64,000 nt of DNA from an uncultured Bartonella sp. (GTDB lineage Bacteria; Pseudomonadota; Alphaproteobacteria; Rhizobiales; Rhizobiaceae), in NCBI RefSeq assembly GCF_946479275.1, contig NZ_CAMLFE010000001.1, positions 434,001 through 498,000 of the forward strand. The letters are read 5' to 3'. The notes under the pieces are model-generated. The model saw only the letters and a program-made list of their open reading frames with translations. It was not told the DNA's origin and did no database searches. Every line of letters begins with the position of its first letter. Position 1 is the first letter of the stretch. This document shows, one piece after another, positions 19,401-28,600 of this stretch. Both the position numbers and the translations under genes were made by a program.

Positions 19401-20243
19401 GAGAAATTGCCGAATCGTCGGCAGGGTTACACGCAAAAGGCAATCGTTGGCGGACATAAAGTCTACTTAAGAACCGGTGAATTCGGTGATGGCCGCTTGG
19501 GCGAGATCTTCATTGATATGCATAAAGAAGGCGCTGCTTTCCGCGCGATGATGAATAATTTTGCTATCGCTATTTCGCTTGGCCTGCAATATGGCGTGCC
19601 ATTGGAAGAGTATGTCGATGCATTTACTTTCACCAAATTTGAACCGGCAGGCATGGTTCAGGGAAATGATGCAATCAAAAACGCGACATCAATTCTTGAC
19701 TATGTATTCCGCGAACTCGCGGTTTCCTATCTCGGGCGCTATGATCTTGCCCATGTTGATATATCGGACTTTTCCAACACAGCCTTGGGTAAAGGTGTGA
19801 AAGAAGGCAAAACCAATCTGATTTCGACAGGTTGGACACGCGGTTACAAACCGAAATTTGCAGACCCGAAAGCACCGGTTGCGAAAATTGCAACTGCTGC
19901 CACAAAGTCTAATGTCACTACGTTGAAACCAGCAACTGCTGTTCAGTCGAAAGCCGCTCCGTCGTTGGAAACGCAAGGTGCCACAGCTTTAAGACGTGAC
20001 CTCAACGAGGAAGAAAACAAAATAGATAATTTGTTCGACGCCGATACGTCAGCTGAAGCAAAAGCCGCGGAAATGGCCAATGAGGTCGCCGAAGCCAAGA
20101 AGCTCAACTCCGACCGTAGAAAACAAGCGATGATGCAAGGCTATACGGGGGATATGTGCTCGGAATGCCAGAACTTCACAATGGTTCGTAACGGCACTTG
20201 CCTGAAATGCGATACATGCGGGGCAACAAGCGGTTGCAGTTAA
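16500..20243 (+). CDS. nrdJ: Adenosylcobalamin-dependent ribonucleotide reductase (class II)
   Basis: Makes deoxyribonucleotides with a B12-derived radical, independent of oxygen. The 1247-aa product has the full family length. Features include an N-terminal domain, [22 protein letters not shown] near residues 474-495 in the catalytic barrel, a [21 protein letters not shown] segment, a six-aspartate linker near residue 930, and a C-terminal zinc-ribbon-like Cys cluster ([22 protein letters not shown]) that probably recycles the active-site disulfide. The leader has paired NrdR boxes, so repression by NrdR is likely. The enzyme makes dNTP supply dependent on B12. Confidence 0.97.
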   Translation: MKIARHFTKEGQSPYTGIEFHKATSEIKNPNGSIVFRLENIDVPSQFSQVAADILAQKYFRKAGVPAALKKVEENGVPSWLWRSVADEKELAKIAEDRRYGSEMDARQVFDRLAGTWTYWGWKGKYFDTESDALAFHDELAYMLATQRVAPNSPQWFNTGLFWAYGIDGPSQGHFYVDWKTGELTRSKSSYEHPQPHACFIQSVADDLVNEGGIMDLWVREARLFKYGSGTGSNFSQLRGQGEKLSGGGKSSGLMSFLKIGDRAAGAIKSGGTTRRAAKMVVVDIDHPDIEAYIDWKVHEEQKVAALVTGSKIVKKHLTAIMKACVNCEADNGDCFDPNKNPALKREIRAAKKDQVPENYIQRVIQFARQGFREMEFDTYDTDWDSEAYLTVSGQNSNNSVSLKDEFLRAVEKDGDWNLIRRTDGKVHKTVRARDLWDRISYAAWASADPGVHFNTTMNDWHTSPAEGPIRASNPCSEYMFLDDTACNLASINLLSYRNHDGSYDLEAYEHSVRLWTIVLEISVMMAQFPSKEIAKRSYEYRTLGLGYANIGGLLMTSGIPYDSDKGRAICGALTAIMTGVAYATSAEMAKELGAFKGYKPNKENMLRVIRNHRRAAYGETSGYEGLSVNPVALIAKDCPDQKMIERARKAWDNALELGKLYGYRNAQATVVAPTGTIGLVMDCDTTGIEPDFALVKFKKLAGGGYFKIINRAVPEALRTLGYSESQIAEIEAYAVGHGNINQAPAINPTTLKAKGFTDEKIEVLNEAMKSAFDIKFVFNKWTLGEDFCKNVLNFTEEQLDDVSFEMLPALGFSKKDIEAANLHVCGAMTLEGAPHLKQEHYPVFDCANACGKIGKRYLSVESHIRMMAAAQPFISGAISKTINMPNDATVEDCANAYMLSWKLALKANALYRDGSKLSQPLNSSLIADDDDDDAVDNLIEQPAAARTAKVTEKIVEKVVEKYVHAREKLPNRRQGYTQKAIVGGHKVYLRTGEFGDGRLGEIFIDMHKEGAAFRAMMNNFAIAISLGLQYGVPLEEYVDAFTFTKFEPAGMVQGNDAIKNATSILDYVFRELAVSYLGRYDLAHVDISDFSNTALGKGVKEGKTNLISTGWTRGYKPKFADPKAPVAKIATAATKSNVTTLKPATAVQSKAAPSLETQGATALRRDLNEEENKIDNLFDADTSAEAKAAEMANEVAEAKKLNSDRRKQAMMQGYTGDMCSECQNFTMVRNGTCLKCDTCGATSGCS

Positions 20244-20563
20244 TCGTTTTTCGCGTCTTTTAATTTTTAAAACGGCTCTTTTTCAAGAGCCGTTTTTTTA
20301 CTGCCCATGACTGTTAGTGGCTTCTATTTTTGTCTGAATTGATTTCGAAATAGAAAAAAGAAAAATCGAAGCAACTTAAGCGAAAACGAAACTGACAAGT
20401 TTTTAGCAACTGTCTTCTTGCCAAGATAAAATATCGGCTTTCATGTTTTTTAACCAAGCTTTCAAAAGGAGTCTGAACGTCGTCCTTTCTAAAGTCGCTA
20501 AAAAAATTGAAGACAAGCGCACTATTTCAGGAAACAATTTTCGCTGTTTTTACAACGGGATTC
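20244..20563. other. Gap between convergent nrdJ and miaA
   Basis: This 320-bp gap contains the nrdJ terminator (20269-20299) and then AT-rich sequence in which I see no gene, repeat or structured element. Confidence 0.5.
20269..20299 (+). terminator. Intrinsic terminator of nrdJ
   Basis: AACGGCTCTT (20271-20280) pairs with AAGAGCCGTT (20285-20294) around a TTTC loop, followed by a T-run, 26 bp after the nrdJ stop. Confidence 0.9.
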
Positions 20564-21430
20564 TCATATCTTTTCCCAGTCATCTCCTAACTGGTGCCGG
20601 AACCACGTCATTTGGCGTTTTGCGTAACGGCGTGTATTCGTTTTCGCTTCAACGATCGCCTCCCCGATTGTCTTTTTGCCTTTCATGACTTCTATAAATT
20701 CCGGTATGCCGATTGCTTTCATCGCCGGCATTGAAGGATTTAAACCCAGTTCATCCAAAGCACGAGCTTCCTCCAATGCTCCGTTTTCAACCATTTTATC
20801 AAAACGTTCTTCAATGCGACGATAAACGACGTCTCGCTCCGGCAATAAAAGAAATTTTGTCAAATTGCCTGTTTCAAGTAAAGGTTCCGTTTTCTTGTTC
20901 TGCCAATAGCTTAAAGTTTTGCCGGTCGCATCGTAGACTTCCAATGCCCGGATAACCCTCTGTCCATCCTTTTCGCTTAAACGGCGGGAAAGCTCGTAAT
21001 CAATCCCCTGAAGCAATTTATAAAGTTCTGAAGCCCCCTCTCCTTCCAACCTTGTGCGCCATTTTTTTCTTGTTTCTTCGGGAATATCGGGGATTGTTGC
21101 CAGCCCTTCCGTTAAAGCCTTGAAGTAAAGGCCTGTTCCGCCGACAAAAATGAGATTCCTATCAACGCTTTTAAGAATATCTGAAACATCCTTAAGCCAT
21201 TTGCCAGTCGAATATTGTCTTTCAGGAGAAACATAACCGTAAAGATAATGCTGCACACGTGCCATATCTTCTGCGCTCGGTCGCGCTGTGATAACGCTCA
21301 GAACGTCATAGATCTGCATCGAATCTGCATTCACAATTACGGCATCGTTTTCTTCCGCCAGTTTTAACGCAAAATCCGACTTGCCGCTTGCCGTCGGTCC
21401 CGCTATCAAAGTAATTGTTCTTTTTTTCAT
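20564..21430 (-). CDS. miaA: tRNA dimethylallyltransferase MiaA
   Basis: Adds an isopentenyl group to A37 of tRNAs reading UNN codons. The 288-aa product is slightly shorter than most but complete. It has the P-loop GPTASGKS at residues 11-18, the VNADSMQIYDVLSVITARPS segment with the catalytic Asp, the GGTGLYFKAL motif and the C-terminal KTNTRRYAKRQMTWFRHQ tRNA-binding segment. Its start codon is only 14 bp from that of the divergent serB gene, so its promoter must lie inside serB. Confidence 0.96.
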   Translation of the reverse strand: MKKRTITLIAGPTASGKSDFALKLAEENDAVIVNADSMQIYDVLSVITARPSAEDMARVQHYLYGYVSPERQYSTGKWLKDVSDILKSVDRNLIFVGGTGLYFKALTEGLATIPDIPEETRKKWRTRLEGEGASELYKLLQGIDYELSRRLSEKDGQRVIRALEVYDATGKTLSYWQNKKTEPLLETGNLTKFLLLPERDVVYRRIEERFDKMVENGALEEARALDELGLNPSMPAMKAIGIPEFIEVMKGKKTIGEAIVEAKTNTRRYAKRQMTWFRHQLGDDWEKI

Positions 21431-21444
21431 GAGCGGAGTTTTCC

Positions 21445-22344
21445 ATGCCCCAAAGTGAATTGCTTGTGGCCACGTTGATTACCAGTCCTGATAGACCGGT
21501 TTTAACACCACATCTCGTTGATAAAGCCTCTCGTAGTATCAATGCAAGCACTGTCTATTGGCTTTGTGACGGCGTCGCTTGTGACATTCCGCTCAATGAC
21601 ACAATCGGTCCGGATGAAGCACAAAAAGCTTTGCGTATAGCACTTCACGACGAGCCGGTTGATGTCGCCGTCCAAATTCAGGACAAGCGGCGAAAGAAAC
21701 TTCTTGTTGCTGATATGGACTCAACTATGATCGGTCAGGAATGTATTGATGAACTCGCCGATGCTGCGGGTTTGCGTGACTATATTTCAGACATCACCAG
21801 ACGCGCAATGAATGGTGAAATTGCCTTCGAACCAGCGCTTCGCGAACGCGTTGCTTTATTAAAAGGACTGCCATTGTCGATTATTGATGACGTTATTGAA
21901 AAACGCATTACTCTCTCAAACGGTGGAAAAGAACTCGTCGCAACGATGCGTAAAAATGGTGCTTACACGGCACTTGTTTCCGGCGGTTTCACATTGTTCA
22001 CTTCCAAAATTGCGAGTGCCATAGGCTTTGACGAACACAACGCCAATGAACTTCTCGTCGAGGGAGATCATCTTTCCGGTCGCGTTAACGAGCCGATTTT
22101 GGGAAAACAAGCAAAGGTAGAAAAACTGGAAGAACTCTGTGACAAGCTCAACATCTCGCCGGATGATGCTATGGCCGTAGGCGATGGTGCCAATGACCTT
22201 GCAATGCTCAAACGAGCGGGTTCCGGTGTTGCCCTGCACGCCAAACCGGTTGTAGCGGAAGCTGCCTCCATTCGCATTGATTACGGCGATTTAACAGCTC
22301 TTCTTTATTTGCAAGGATATCGCAAGTCCGATTTCGTCAGTTGA
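21445..22344 (+). CDS. serB: Phosphoserine phosphatase
   Basis: Last step of serine biosynthesis, dephosphorylating L-phosphoserine. The 299-aa HAD-family protein has the nucleophile motif DMDST (Asp90 and Asp92), a VSGGFTLF motif II/III region and the GDGANDLAML motif IV. The N-terminal ~80 residues form the extension typical of rhizobial SerB. A GGAG Shine-Dalgarno sequence lies in the 14-bp gap to miaA. The serine it makes is the substrate of GlyA (4056-5363) and of SdaA (58889-60286). Confidence 0.95.
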   Translation: MPQSELLVATLITSPDRPVLTPHLVDKASRSINASTVYWLCDGVACDIPLNDTIGPDEAQKALRIALHDEPVDVAVQIQDKRRKKLLVADMDSTMIGQECIDELADAAGLRDYISDITRRAMNGEIAFEPALRERVALLKGLPLSIIDDVIEKRITLSNGGKELVATMRKNGAYTALVSGGFTLFTSKIASAIGFDEHNANELLVEGDHLSGRVNEPILGKQAKVEKLEELCDKLNISPDDAMAVGDGANDLAMLKRAGSGVALHAKPVVAEAASIRIDYGDLTALLYLQGYRKSDFVS

Positions 22345-22466
22345 GCCCTGTTTAAAGGCATAACCGGCCGGTAACTCAAACAATTTTCGTTAAAGATTTT
22401 TGAGCAATTGTAGCCGACGTCTACAAGAAATTTCAGAAGTCGAGCAAGCTTTAGCTTTCACAATAT

Positions 22467-22496
22467 TATTCCGCTTTTTGATTAAAAAACGGAATA
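22467..22496 (+). terminator. Hairpin in the serB-degP gap
   Basis: TATTCCG (22467-22473) and TTTTT pair with AAAAA and CGGAATA (22490-22496) around a GATT loop. It lies 123 bp after serB and has only TTTG after it. It also contains the GGAA that could serve as ribosome site for the small frame at 22504. Confidence 0.35.
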
Positions 22497-22503
22497 TTTG
22501 CAA

Positions 22504-22653
22504 ATGTCGATTTTTCGGAACATCCCTAAAACATTCTCATTCTCACGGATCGTTCTAGTTATTTTATCTCTTCTAACTCTGAACTATTCGTTTCCAAAAG
22601 CAAACGATGAGCATTTGCTTTCAAACCGATGGTCATTCTGTAGTTTCTCGTGA
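22504..22653 (+). CDS. Candidate small secreted protein, 49 aa
   Basis: Not a recognised family. ATG at 22504 follows GGAA by nine bases. The frame starts with a short basic segment (MSIFRNIPKTFSFSR), then a hydrophobic core IVLVILSLLTL and a polar tail beginning near FPKANDEH, which resembles a signal peptide with a short mature part. The hairpin just upstream could sequester the ribosome site. The low GC of the region makes chance frames common, so this is tentative. Confidence 0.25.
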   Translation: MSIFRNIPKTFSFSRIVLVILSLLTLNYSFPKANDEHLLSNRWSFCSFS

Positions 22654-22758
22654 TTTTTTTAATTTATACAATTTGAATATCACAATATAAAAAGACGGCT
22701 GGCCTCAAGAAACGGCTAATAATTAAGGCAATTATCTTTCCAGAAGTATGCCGCTTTA

Positions 22759-24258
22759 TCAGTCGAGGCGTAGCGTAACAAAACGCAATTCACCATCTTC
22801 TCCTGCAACCATCAACAAAGCGTTTTTACGCCCGTTGGCTCGCAAATGGTCTAACTGTTTTGAAACGTCTTCAGGTGTTTTGACAAGCTGCTGGTTAATA
22901 TCAACAATAACTTCGCCCGTATGGATACGCTTTTCATCAGCCGCACTATTGGGCGTTACAGAAGTAACAACAACGCCCTCAATCCCTGTTTTGATATGAA
23001 AATGCTTTCGCAATTCGTCAGACATTGCAGACAATGTCATGCCCATGGCATGGATGGAATTGTCCTGTTCGGGTTTCTGCGCCTCTTCCCCCTCGTGCTC
23101 GCCCTCGTCGGTTTCCGCGTTTGCAACTTCCTTTTCTTTCAGACGTCCGAGTTTGACTTTCACCGTCTTTTCCTCACCATTGCGAAGAATGGTTACGTCG
23201 ACAATTTTGCCTACGGGACTTTCAGCAACTATCCTCGGCAATTCACGCGCGTCTTTTATGGCATGAGTGCCGAAGTGTGTAATGACGTCCCCGTCTTTTA
23301 ACTGCGAATTATCGACCGTTTTGTCGTCTATCTTTCCGGCAACAAGTGCACCTTCCGGTTTGGGCAATTTCAAGCTATCAGCAACTTCCTGCGTTACAGG
23401 CTGAATCCTTATTGCGAGAGAGCCACGGCGGGTCTCGCCAAATTCCTTCAACTGGTCAAGAACGCCTGTAGCCATATCGGAAGGGATAGCAAAACCGATG
23501 CCGATTGAACCGCCGGATGGTGATATAATTGCCGTATTAATGCCGATAACCTTACCATTCATATCGAATAGCGGACCGCCGGAATTACCGCGATTTATAG
23601 CCGCATCAGTCTGGATAAAATCATCATAAGGACCAGCGCTGATATCGCGATTTCGTGCCGAGATAATGCCGACAGTTACCGTTCCGCCGAGACCGAACGG
23701 ATTGCCTATTGCCATAACCCAATCACCGATGCGTGCACTTTCTGAATCCCCGAATGAAACAGCCGTGAGTTTTTTTGCCTTCGGGTCAACTTGTAAAAGC
23801 GCAAGATCGGTTTTGGCATCTTTACCTAACAGTTTGGCTTTCAGCTTGGAACCATCGGTGAAATTGACTTCAATATCATCAGCATCTGCGATAACGTGAT
23901 TATTGGTAACAATAAGACCTTTTTCAGCATCAACAACAAAACCGGAACCGAGGGATTGCACCTTTCTTGACTGGTTCAACTCGCCTTTATCGTTTTTCGG
24001 CGAAAAAAAATCGTCGAAATATTCTTGAAACGGTGCGCCCTCTTCCACTTTGGGGCGCGCAGTTTTATCTCCCTGTTCTGTCCCCTTCACAGTCTGTGAA
24101 GTTGAAATATTGACAACTGCATCAAGCAGACCGGAAGCCAAATTTGCAACCGACTCGGGAGCTTTATGTTCAAGTGCCACTTCTGCAAAGCTTTCGGAAT
24201 GGAGAAAACCGAATGTCGAGCAAAGAAAGACAGCAAACAACAAGCGCCTGAACAACAT
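22759..24258 (-). CDS. degP: Periplasmic serine protease of the DegP/HtrA (Do) family
   Basis: Protein quality-control protease and chaperone of the periplasm. The 499-aa product has an N-terminal signal peptide, a trypsin-like domain with His121 in VTNNHVIADAD, Asp in KTDLALLQV and Ser in NRGNSGGPLF, and two PDZ domains in the C-terminal half. An acidic, Glu-rich linker separates the PDZ domains. It ends the run thyA-folA-hflK-hflC-DUF2065-degP, which groups membrane and periplasmic proteolysis. DegQ or MucD naming is equally possible. Confidence 0.93.
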   Translation of the reverse strand: MLFRRLLFAVFLCSTFGFLHSESFAEVALEHKAPESVANLASGLLDAVVNISTSQTVKGTEQGDKTARPKVEEGAPFQEYFDDFFSPKNDKGELNQSRKVQSLGSGFVVDAEKGLIVTNNHVIADADDIEVNFTDGSKLKAKLLGKDAKTDLALLQVDPKAKKLTAVSFGDSESARIGDWVMAIGNPFGLGGTVTVGIISARNRDISAGPYDDFIQTDAAINRGNSGGPLFDMNGKVIGINTAIISPSGGSIGIGFAIPSDMATGVLDQLKEFGETRRGSLAIRIQPVTQEVADSLKLPKPEGALVAGKIDDKTVDNSQLKDGDVITHFGTHAIKDARELPRIVAESPVGKIVDVTILRNGEEKTVKVKLGRLKEKEVANAETDEGEHEGEEAQKPEQDNSIHAMGMTLSAMSDELRKHFHIKTGIEGVVVTSVTPNSAADEKRIHTGEVIVDINQQLVKTPEDVSKQLDHLRANGRKNALLMVAGEDGELRFVTLRLD

Positions 24259-24398
24259 ATTATCATCCCATCCGAGAGCAACCGAAAATAATCAAGTTAT
24301 CAAACGGTTTAGAACATTTCATTGCAAAGGGAAACGGCAGAATTCGAAGCTAGCCAAACTTTACCCCTTTTTACAATGTCGAAGTTTTACCCTATCAT

Positions 24399-24584
24399 TT
24401 ACGAGTACGAAAACCACACAATGATCAAACCGATGACCATTGCACAAAAACCGCTCGTCCGTAAAACATGTTCAGGCGTCACGTGTATCTGTGACGCCAT
24501 CTTTTTTACCAATGCTGGAAAGCCTGCATAAACAAGCCCCTCAATAAAAAGGACGAGGCCAATTGCGGTGAAAAACAGGCTCAT
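24399..24584 (-). CDS. DUF2065 family small membrane protein (YjeT-like)
   Basis: A 61-aa protein with two hydrophobic segments (FTAIGLVLFIEGLVYAGFP and CAMVIGLIIVWF) flanking a short cytoplasmic stretch. It matches the DUF2065 family, which is usually encoded next to hflK/hflC, as here. Its ATG overlaps the last base of hflC. Function unknown; a role as a small partner of the HflKC membrane complex is suggested only by position. Confidence 0.85.
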   Translation of the reverse strand: MSLFFTAIGLVLFIEGLVYAGFPALVKKMASQIHVTPEHVLRTSGFCAMVIGLIIVWFSYS

Positions 24585-25480
24585 CAGTTATTTGCCGGTG
24601 AAACCGCTTTTCCCGTACCGAGCGGATTGTGGAAATAATAGAAGAAATCCTCATTCGGCGAGATGACCATCGGAGTCGATTTCAACTTCTTATAATTTTC
24701 CATTGCCAACCAGAAATCATAAAATGACGGATTGGTTTTTCTTGCTTCCAGCAATAAACGAATGCTTTCGGCTTGTCCTTCACCGCGGGTAATCTCGGCA
24801 TCACGCTTGGCCGCTGCAACGATTTCCTCGTATTCGCGATTAGCTTCAGCAACAATGCGATCCCGTTCCTGCTGACCACGAGCCCGAATATTTTCGGCTG
24901 CTGCCTCACGTTCGGCTGCCATCTGACGATAGACATCTTCCGATACAGCATCGGTCAAATCAGTTTTGCGGATTCTGACGTCAACTATTGTAATGCCGAG
25001 TGAACCCGCGTCAGCCGAAAATTGCTGCTGAACCTCTTCCATCATGGCTCCGCGTTCATCCGACAGGGCTGCTTTGAATTCGCGCTTTCCATAAACGGCA
25101 CGCAAAGCATCAATGAAGCGTGGTGCAAGGTTTTCTTCTGCAGCAACTTGTGGACGACCCGAGCTGATGCGCTGCAAGAACAATTTCGGATCGGTTATCC
25201 GATAGACGAAAAACGCGTCGACTTCATAATAGGCACCACCGCGGACCTGAACCGATTGCGTTGGCACGTCATAACGCAACAGCCGATTGTCGATAATGAC
25301 TGTTTGATCGATAAAAGGCGTTTTAAAGTAAAGCCCCGGTTCCTGTTCGACACGGACAATTTGTCCAAAACGTTTAACCGCAATCTGCTGACGTGGATAG
25401 ACGATAAATACCGACATCCAGATTGCTAACAACACAACAATAATGACACCAAGGCCAATGAAAAAACGGTTCTGCTGCAT
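24584..25480 (-). CDS. hflC: HflC, SPFH-domain protein of the FtsH-modulating complex
   Basis: Forms with HflK a large membrane cage around the FtsH protease that limits its access to membrane substrates. The 298-aa product has one N-terminal membrane segment (about residues 6-28), the SPFH/band-7 domain and an Ala/Glu-rich coiled-coil helix (residues about 185-245). Start and stop each touch a neighbour (hflK and the DUF2065 gene share a single base with it), showing tight coupling. Confidence 0.95.
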   Translation of the reverse strand: MQQNRFFIGLGVIIVVLLAIWMSVFIVYPRQQIAVKRFGQIVRVEQEPGLYFKTPFIDQTVIIDNRLLRYDVPTQSVQVRGGAYYEVDAFFVYRITDPKLFLQRISSGRPQVAAEENLAPRFIDALRAVYGKREFKAALSDERGAMMEEVQQQFSADAGSLGITIVDVRIRKTDLTDAVSEDVYRQMAAEREAAAENIRARGQQERDRIVAEANREYEEIVAAAKRDAEITRGEGQAESIRLLLEARKTNPSFYDFWLAMENYKKLKSTPMVISPNEDFFYYFHNPLGTGKAVSPANN

Positions 25481-26667
25481 TATTGTTGCCCTCCTGTGGT
25501 ATCAGAGCCAGATTGGGTTGGCTTTGCCGCCGTGGAAGTTGTTGAAGACCGATTTTGAACCGACATCATTTCACTCAAAGGCAAATAAGAGACAGGTCCA
25601 CCGTTCTTCTGGTCGAGTACCAGTTTATCCGGTGCATTGAGAATGTTTCCTATTGTTTCCATATAGAGGCGATAGCGGCTCGCATCGGGGGCTACTGCTG
25701 CCTCGTGCGAGATCGCTTCGAAACGTTCCGCACGACCTTTTGCTTCTTCAATCATCTGGGCTTTTTCGCCCTTTGCAACTTCGCGTGCTTTTGAAGCTTC
25801 ACCATTGGCCTGCCCCAATTTCTTGAAACGTACACGATTACCCTCTTCAATCATACGTCCACGTTCCTGTTCAGCCTGTTGGACTGAATTGAAGGCTGCT
25901 GCAACTTTCGTTGGCGGAGCGGCCTCGCTTATAGAAACACGATTGATCTGTACACCAACTTGATATTTATCGGCTGTCGACTGGATAATCTTTTTAACGT
26001 TATCGGCAACTTCCTCTTTCTTGTCACGCAGAACATCATCAACCGGACGGCGCCCGATCACTTCGCGCATGGCACTTTCTGCAACCTGACGCACCGTGCC
26101 TTCCTGTTCATTGACATTGAAGAGATATTTGGTCGGATCGGAAATGCGATAATATACGGAAAAATTAACATAAACGATGTTCTGATCGCTTGATAGCATC
26201 AAACCATCGCTCTGTTGCGTCTGCCCGGGCTTACCGCCGATGGCAATCGATTTTTCCGTAAGTGGTACTTTCAAATAATTTTCAATCGGCCAAAAATGAA
26301 AATGAAGGCCATCATTGATAATACCGGGTTTCGGCACACCAAACCTCAGTTCGACAGCTTGTTCATTCTGCTGGACAATGTAGAAACACTGGAAAAGCCA
26401 GAATATGATTGCAACGATGATCAAGACAAGTACGATGGCACCACCACCGAACTGCTTGAGCGTATCCTGACCTTTGCGCAAGATATCGTCTATATCCGGA
26501 CCGTTACCACCATTATTGCCGCCGCCGTTGCCGCCCGAACCGAGCGGTTTTTTGCCCCACGGATTTTTATTATTCCCGTTGTCGTTTCCGCCACTACTCC
26601 AGGGGCTTCCACCATTATTTCCGCCGCCTCCCCATGGGCCGCCGCCATTCTGATTGCTCCAGGGCAT
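25480..26667 (-). CDS. hflK: HflK, SPFH-domain protein of the FtsH-modulating complex
   Basis: Partner of HflC. The 395-aa form starting at 26667 begins MPWSNQNGGGPWGGGG after an AGAGGTG ribosome site; an in-frame start 26 codons upstream is not needed. A Gly/Asn-rich cytoplasmic tail covers the first ~65 residues, followed by a membrane segment (VLVLIIVAIIFWLFQC), the SPFH domain and a coiled coil. Low complexity of the N-terminus is normal for the family. Confidence 0.95.
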   Translation of the reverse strand: MPWSNQNGGGPWGGGGNNGGSPWSSGGNDNGNNKNPWGKKPLGSGGNGGGNNGGNGPDIDDILRKGQDTLKQFGGGAIVLVLIIVAIIFWLFQCFYIVQQNEQAVELRFGVPKPGIINDGLHFHFWPIENYLKVPLTEKSIAIGGKPGQTQQSDGLMLSSDQNIVYVNFSVYYRISDPTKYLFNVNEQEGTVRQVAESAMREVIGRRPVDDVLRDKKEEVADNVKKIIQSTADKYQVGVQINRVSISEAAPPTKVAAAFNSVQQAEQERGRMIEEGNRVRFKKLGQANGEASKAREVAKGEKAQMIEEAKGRAERFEAISHEAAVAPDASRYRLYMETIGNILNAPDKLVLDQKNGGPVSYLPLSEMMSVQNRSSTTSTAAKPTQSGSDTTGGQQ

Positions 26668-26779
26668 ATTCACCTCTTGCTCTACGCAACATTTGCGCAA
26701 TATTTTTAATTTCTCTTTTATAGGGATGTCGACAGTGCGTTTCAACGCAATGATCGACCTTTTGTCTTTTTTTTAAAGC

Positions 26780-27286
26780 TTATTGGCGTTCATAAACGAC
26801 AAATCTTGTAGGAAATGTGTCTTTTGACCCTTCAGGCACCATTTCGCCGGATAACGCCCGCCAGTTTTCCGGATTGAACGGCGGAAAAAATGTATCACCC
26901 TCCACTGACGACAATATTTCCGTAACATACATATGATCGGCGAAAGGCAATGCTTCTTTGAAAATTGCCCCACCGCCAATAACAAATATTTCATCTGTTT
27001 CGGCTTTCACTGCTTCTTCTTCAGCTAATTGTCGAGCTTCGGAAAAAGAGTGGGCGACAATCGCACCATCAATCGCAAAAGACTTGTCACGGGTAATAAC
27101 GATGTTGACCCGTTCCGGCAGTGGTTTTTTGAGAGAATCCCAAGTTTTTCGCCCCATAATAACCGGATGACCGACAGTAATCGATTTGAATCTCTTCAAA
27201 TCGGTCGACAACCTCCATGGCATCGTTCCATCACGACCGATAACGCCATTTTCGGCAACAGCAACAATGAGACTGATCGTTGCCAT
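26780..27286 (-). CDS. folA: Dihydrofolate reductase
   Basis: Regenerates tetrahydrofolate from the dihydrofolate released by ThyA, using NADPH; the target of trimethoprim. The 168-aa product has the N-terminal VAENGVIGRDGTMPW loop, the active-site Asp in STDLKRFK, the HPVIMGRKTW segment and the FVIGGGAIFKEALP nucleotide-binding segment. Its ATG shares one base with the thyA stop (TAATG). The two enzymes form the thymidylate cycle. Confidence 0.96.
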   Translation of the reverse strand: MATISLIVAVAENGVIGRDGTMPWRLSTDLKRFKSITVGHPVIMGRKTWDSLKKPLPERVNIVITRDKSFAIDGAIVAHSFSEARQLAEEEAVKAETDEIFVIGGGAIFKEALPFADHMYVTEILSSVEGDTFFPPFNPENWRALSGEMVPEGSKDTFPTRFVVYERQ

Positions 27287-28080
27287 TATATAGCCACCGG
27301 TGCTTTTATGTGCGGCGCTGCTACATAATTTTCGAGTGTAAAATCCTCATATTCGAATTTGAACAGATCTTTTACATCCGGATTGAGTTTCATCGTCGGC
27401 AACGACAATGGTTTACGTGTAAGTTGCAGCTTTGCCTGTTCAAAATGATTGGAATAAAGGTGGGCATCGCCAAATGTGTGGACAAAATCCCCCGCCTTCA
27501 GTCCCGTGACTTGTGCAATCATCATGGTGAGCAAAGCATATGAGGCAATATTGAAAGGCACACCCAGAAATATATCTGCTGACCGTTGATAAAGCTGGCA
27601 CGACAGTTTTCCATCAGCAACATAAAACTGGAACATGCAGTGACACGGCGGCAAGGCCATTTCATCAACCAATGCGGGATTCCACGCGGAAACGATAAGT
27701 CGACGGGAATAAGGTGTTTTGACGATCATATCGACAACCTTGGCAATCTGGTCGATATGACGCCCATCAGGAGCCGGCCAAGACCGCCACTGATAACCGT
27801 AAACAGGCCCGAGATTACCATTTTTATCGGCCCACTCGTCCCAGATAGAAACGCCGTGATCGTTCAACCATCTGATATTGGTGTCACCACGCAAAAACCA
27901 CAACAGCTCGTAAATAATCGAGCGGACATGAAGCTTCTTCGTGGTGAGTAGCGGAAAGCCTTTGGAAAGATCAAACCGCATCTGGTAGCCGAATACAGAG
28001 CGCGTGCCCGTTCCTGTACGGTCGGACCGGTCAACGCCATGTTCCAGGACATAAGATAAAAGGTCGAGATAATTTTTCAT
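27286..28080 (-). CDS. thyA: Thymidylate synthase
   Basis: Methylates dUMP to dTMP with methylene-tetrahydrofolate. The start at 28080 ([15 protein letters not shown]) gives 264 aa, the usual length; an in-frame ATG 11 codons upstream is less likely. The catalytic cysteine is in [12 protein letters not shown], and the [12 protein letters not shown] and [19 protein letters not shown] segments are intact. As ThyA rather than ThyX, it makes dihydrofolate and so depends on FolA downstream. Confidence 0.97.
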   Translation of the reverse strand: MKNYLDLLSYVLEHGVDRSDRTGTGTRSVFGYQMRFDLSKGFPLLTTKKLHVRSIIYELLWFLRGDTNIRWLNDHGVSIWDEWADKNGNLGPVYGYQWRSWPAPDGRHIDQIAKVVDMIVKTPYSRRLIVSAWNPALVDEMALPPCHCMFQFYVADGKLSCQLYQRSADIFLGVPFNIASYALLTMMIAQVTGLKAGDFVHTFGDAHLYSNHFEQAKLQLTRKPLSLPTMKLNPDVKDLFKFEYEDFTLENYVAAPHIKAPVAI

Positions 28081-28600
28081 GGCTTTTTTCATTAGCAGAT
28101 TCTTTGCGATCAAGGAAATAGCCGGCGCCTCCCCGAACCTACCTCTTTCAACAATAAATCACGTTAGAAAAGCGTAATTTTCAGTTTTGAAACGTCTAAA
28201 CTCCTGCGCCAGTGTTTGGCGGATATTTTCACGATTAATCTGTCTCGCTGCTTCAAAGCATTTTCAAGTATTGAATCATGTAGGTTCCGTAACGCCTTCA
28301 TTCTAACGACATTTTCAGAAACATTATCCGGAATCTAACGGCTTCAAGAAGGAACCCGCAGATTAAACTGGCTTTCGTAAGATTCCGGTTTCAAACGTTT
28401 CACTGCCGATAAAGCCAGGCTCGACAGGGATCGGGCGGAGATGTTCGCGCCCGTCATTATTTTCGATTCCGGTAGTTATAAAGAAACTGTCGGAATCGAA
28501 ATTTTGAAAGGTTTTTGGGCCTCTGATTATTTCTAAGAAACGGCGTGGCAGACTTGACCTGTTTCATTGGCTAAACTGGCTACCAGCGCGATCTTTCTCT
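28081..28600. other. Non-coding gap upstream of thyA
   Basis: This 520-bp gap holds the thyA promoter region on the minus strand and a strong hairpin at 28461-28501. No reading frame with protein-like features was found on either strand. Confidence 0.5.
28461..28501. repeat. Inverted repeat in the thyA-amidohydrolase gap
   Basis: TTTCGATTCCG (28461-28471) pairs perfectly with CGGAATCGAAA (28491-28501), and AGTT/AACT inside extends the stem. Neither side has a good T-run, so it is not a classic terminator. It may fold in RNA or be a dispersed palindromic element. Confidence 0.55.

Larger units (their letters stand above)
22345..22758. other. Gap between convergent serB and degP
   Basis: This 414-bp AT-rich gap holds a hairpin (22467-22496) and one short signal-peptide-like open frame (22504-22653). 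Nothing else was recognised. Confidence 0.5.

Noticed and set aside
22921-23301. 126-codon plus-strand frame opposite degP
   Set aside because: Antisense shadow of the DegP PDZ region; no start context.
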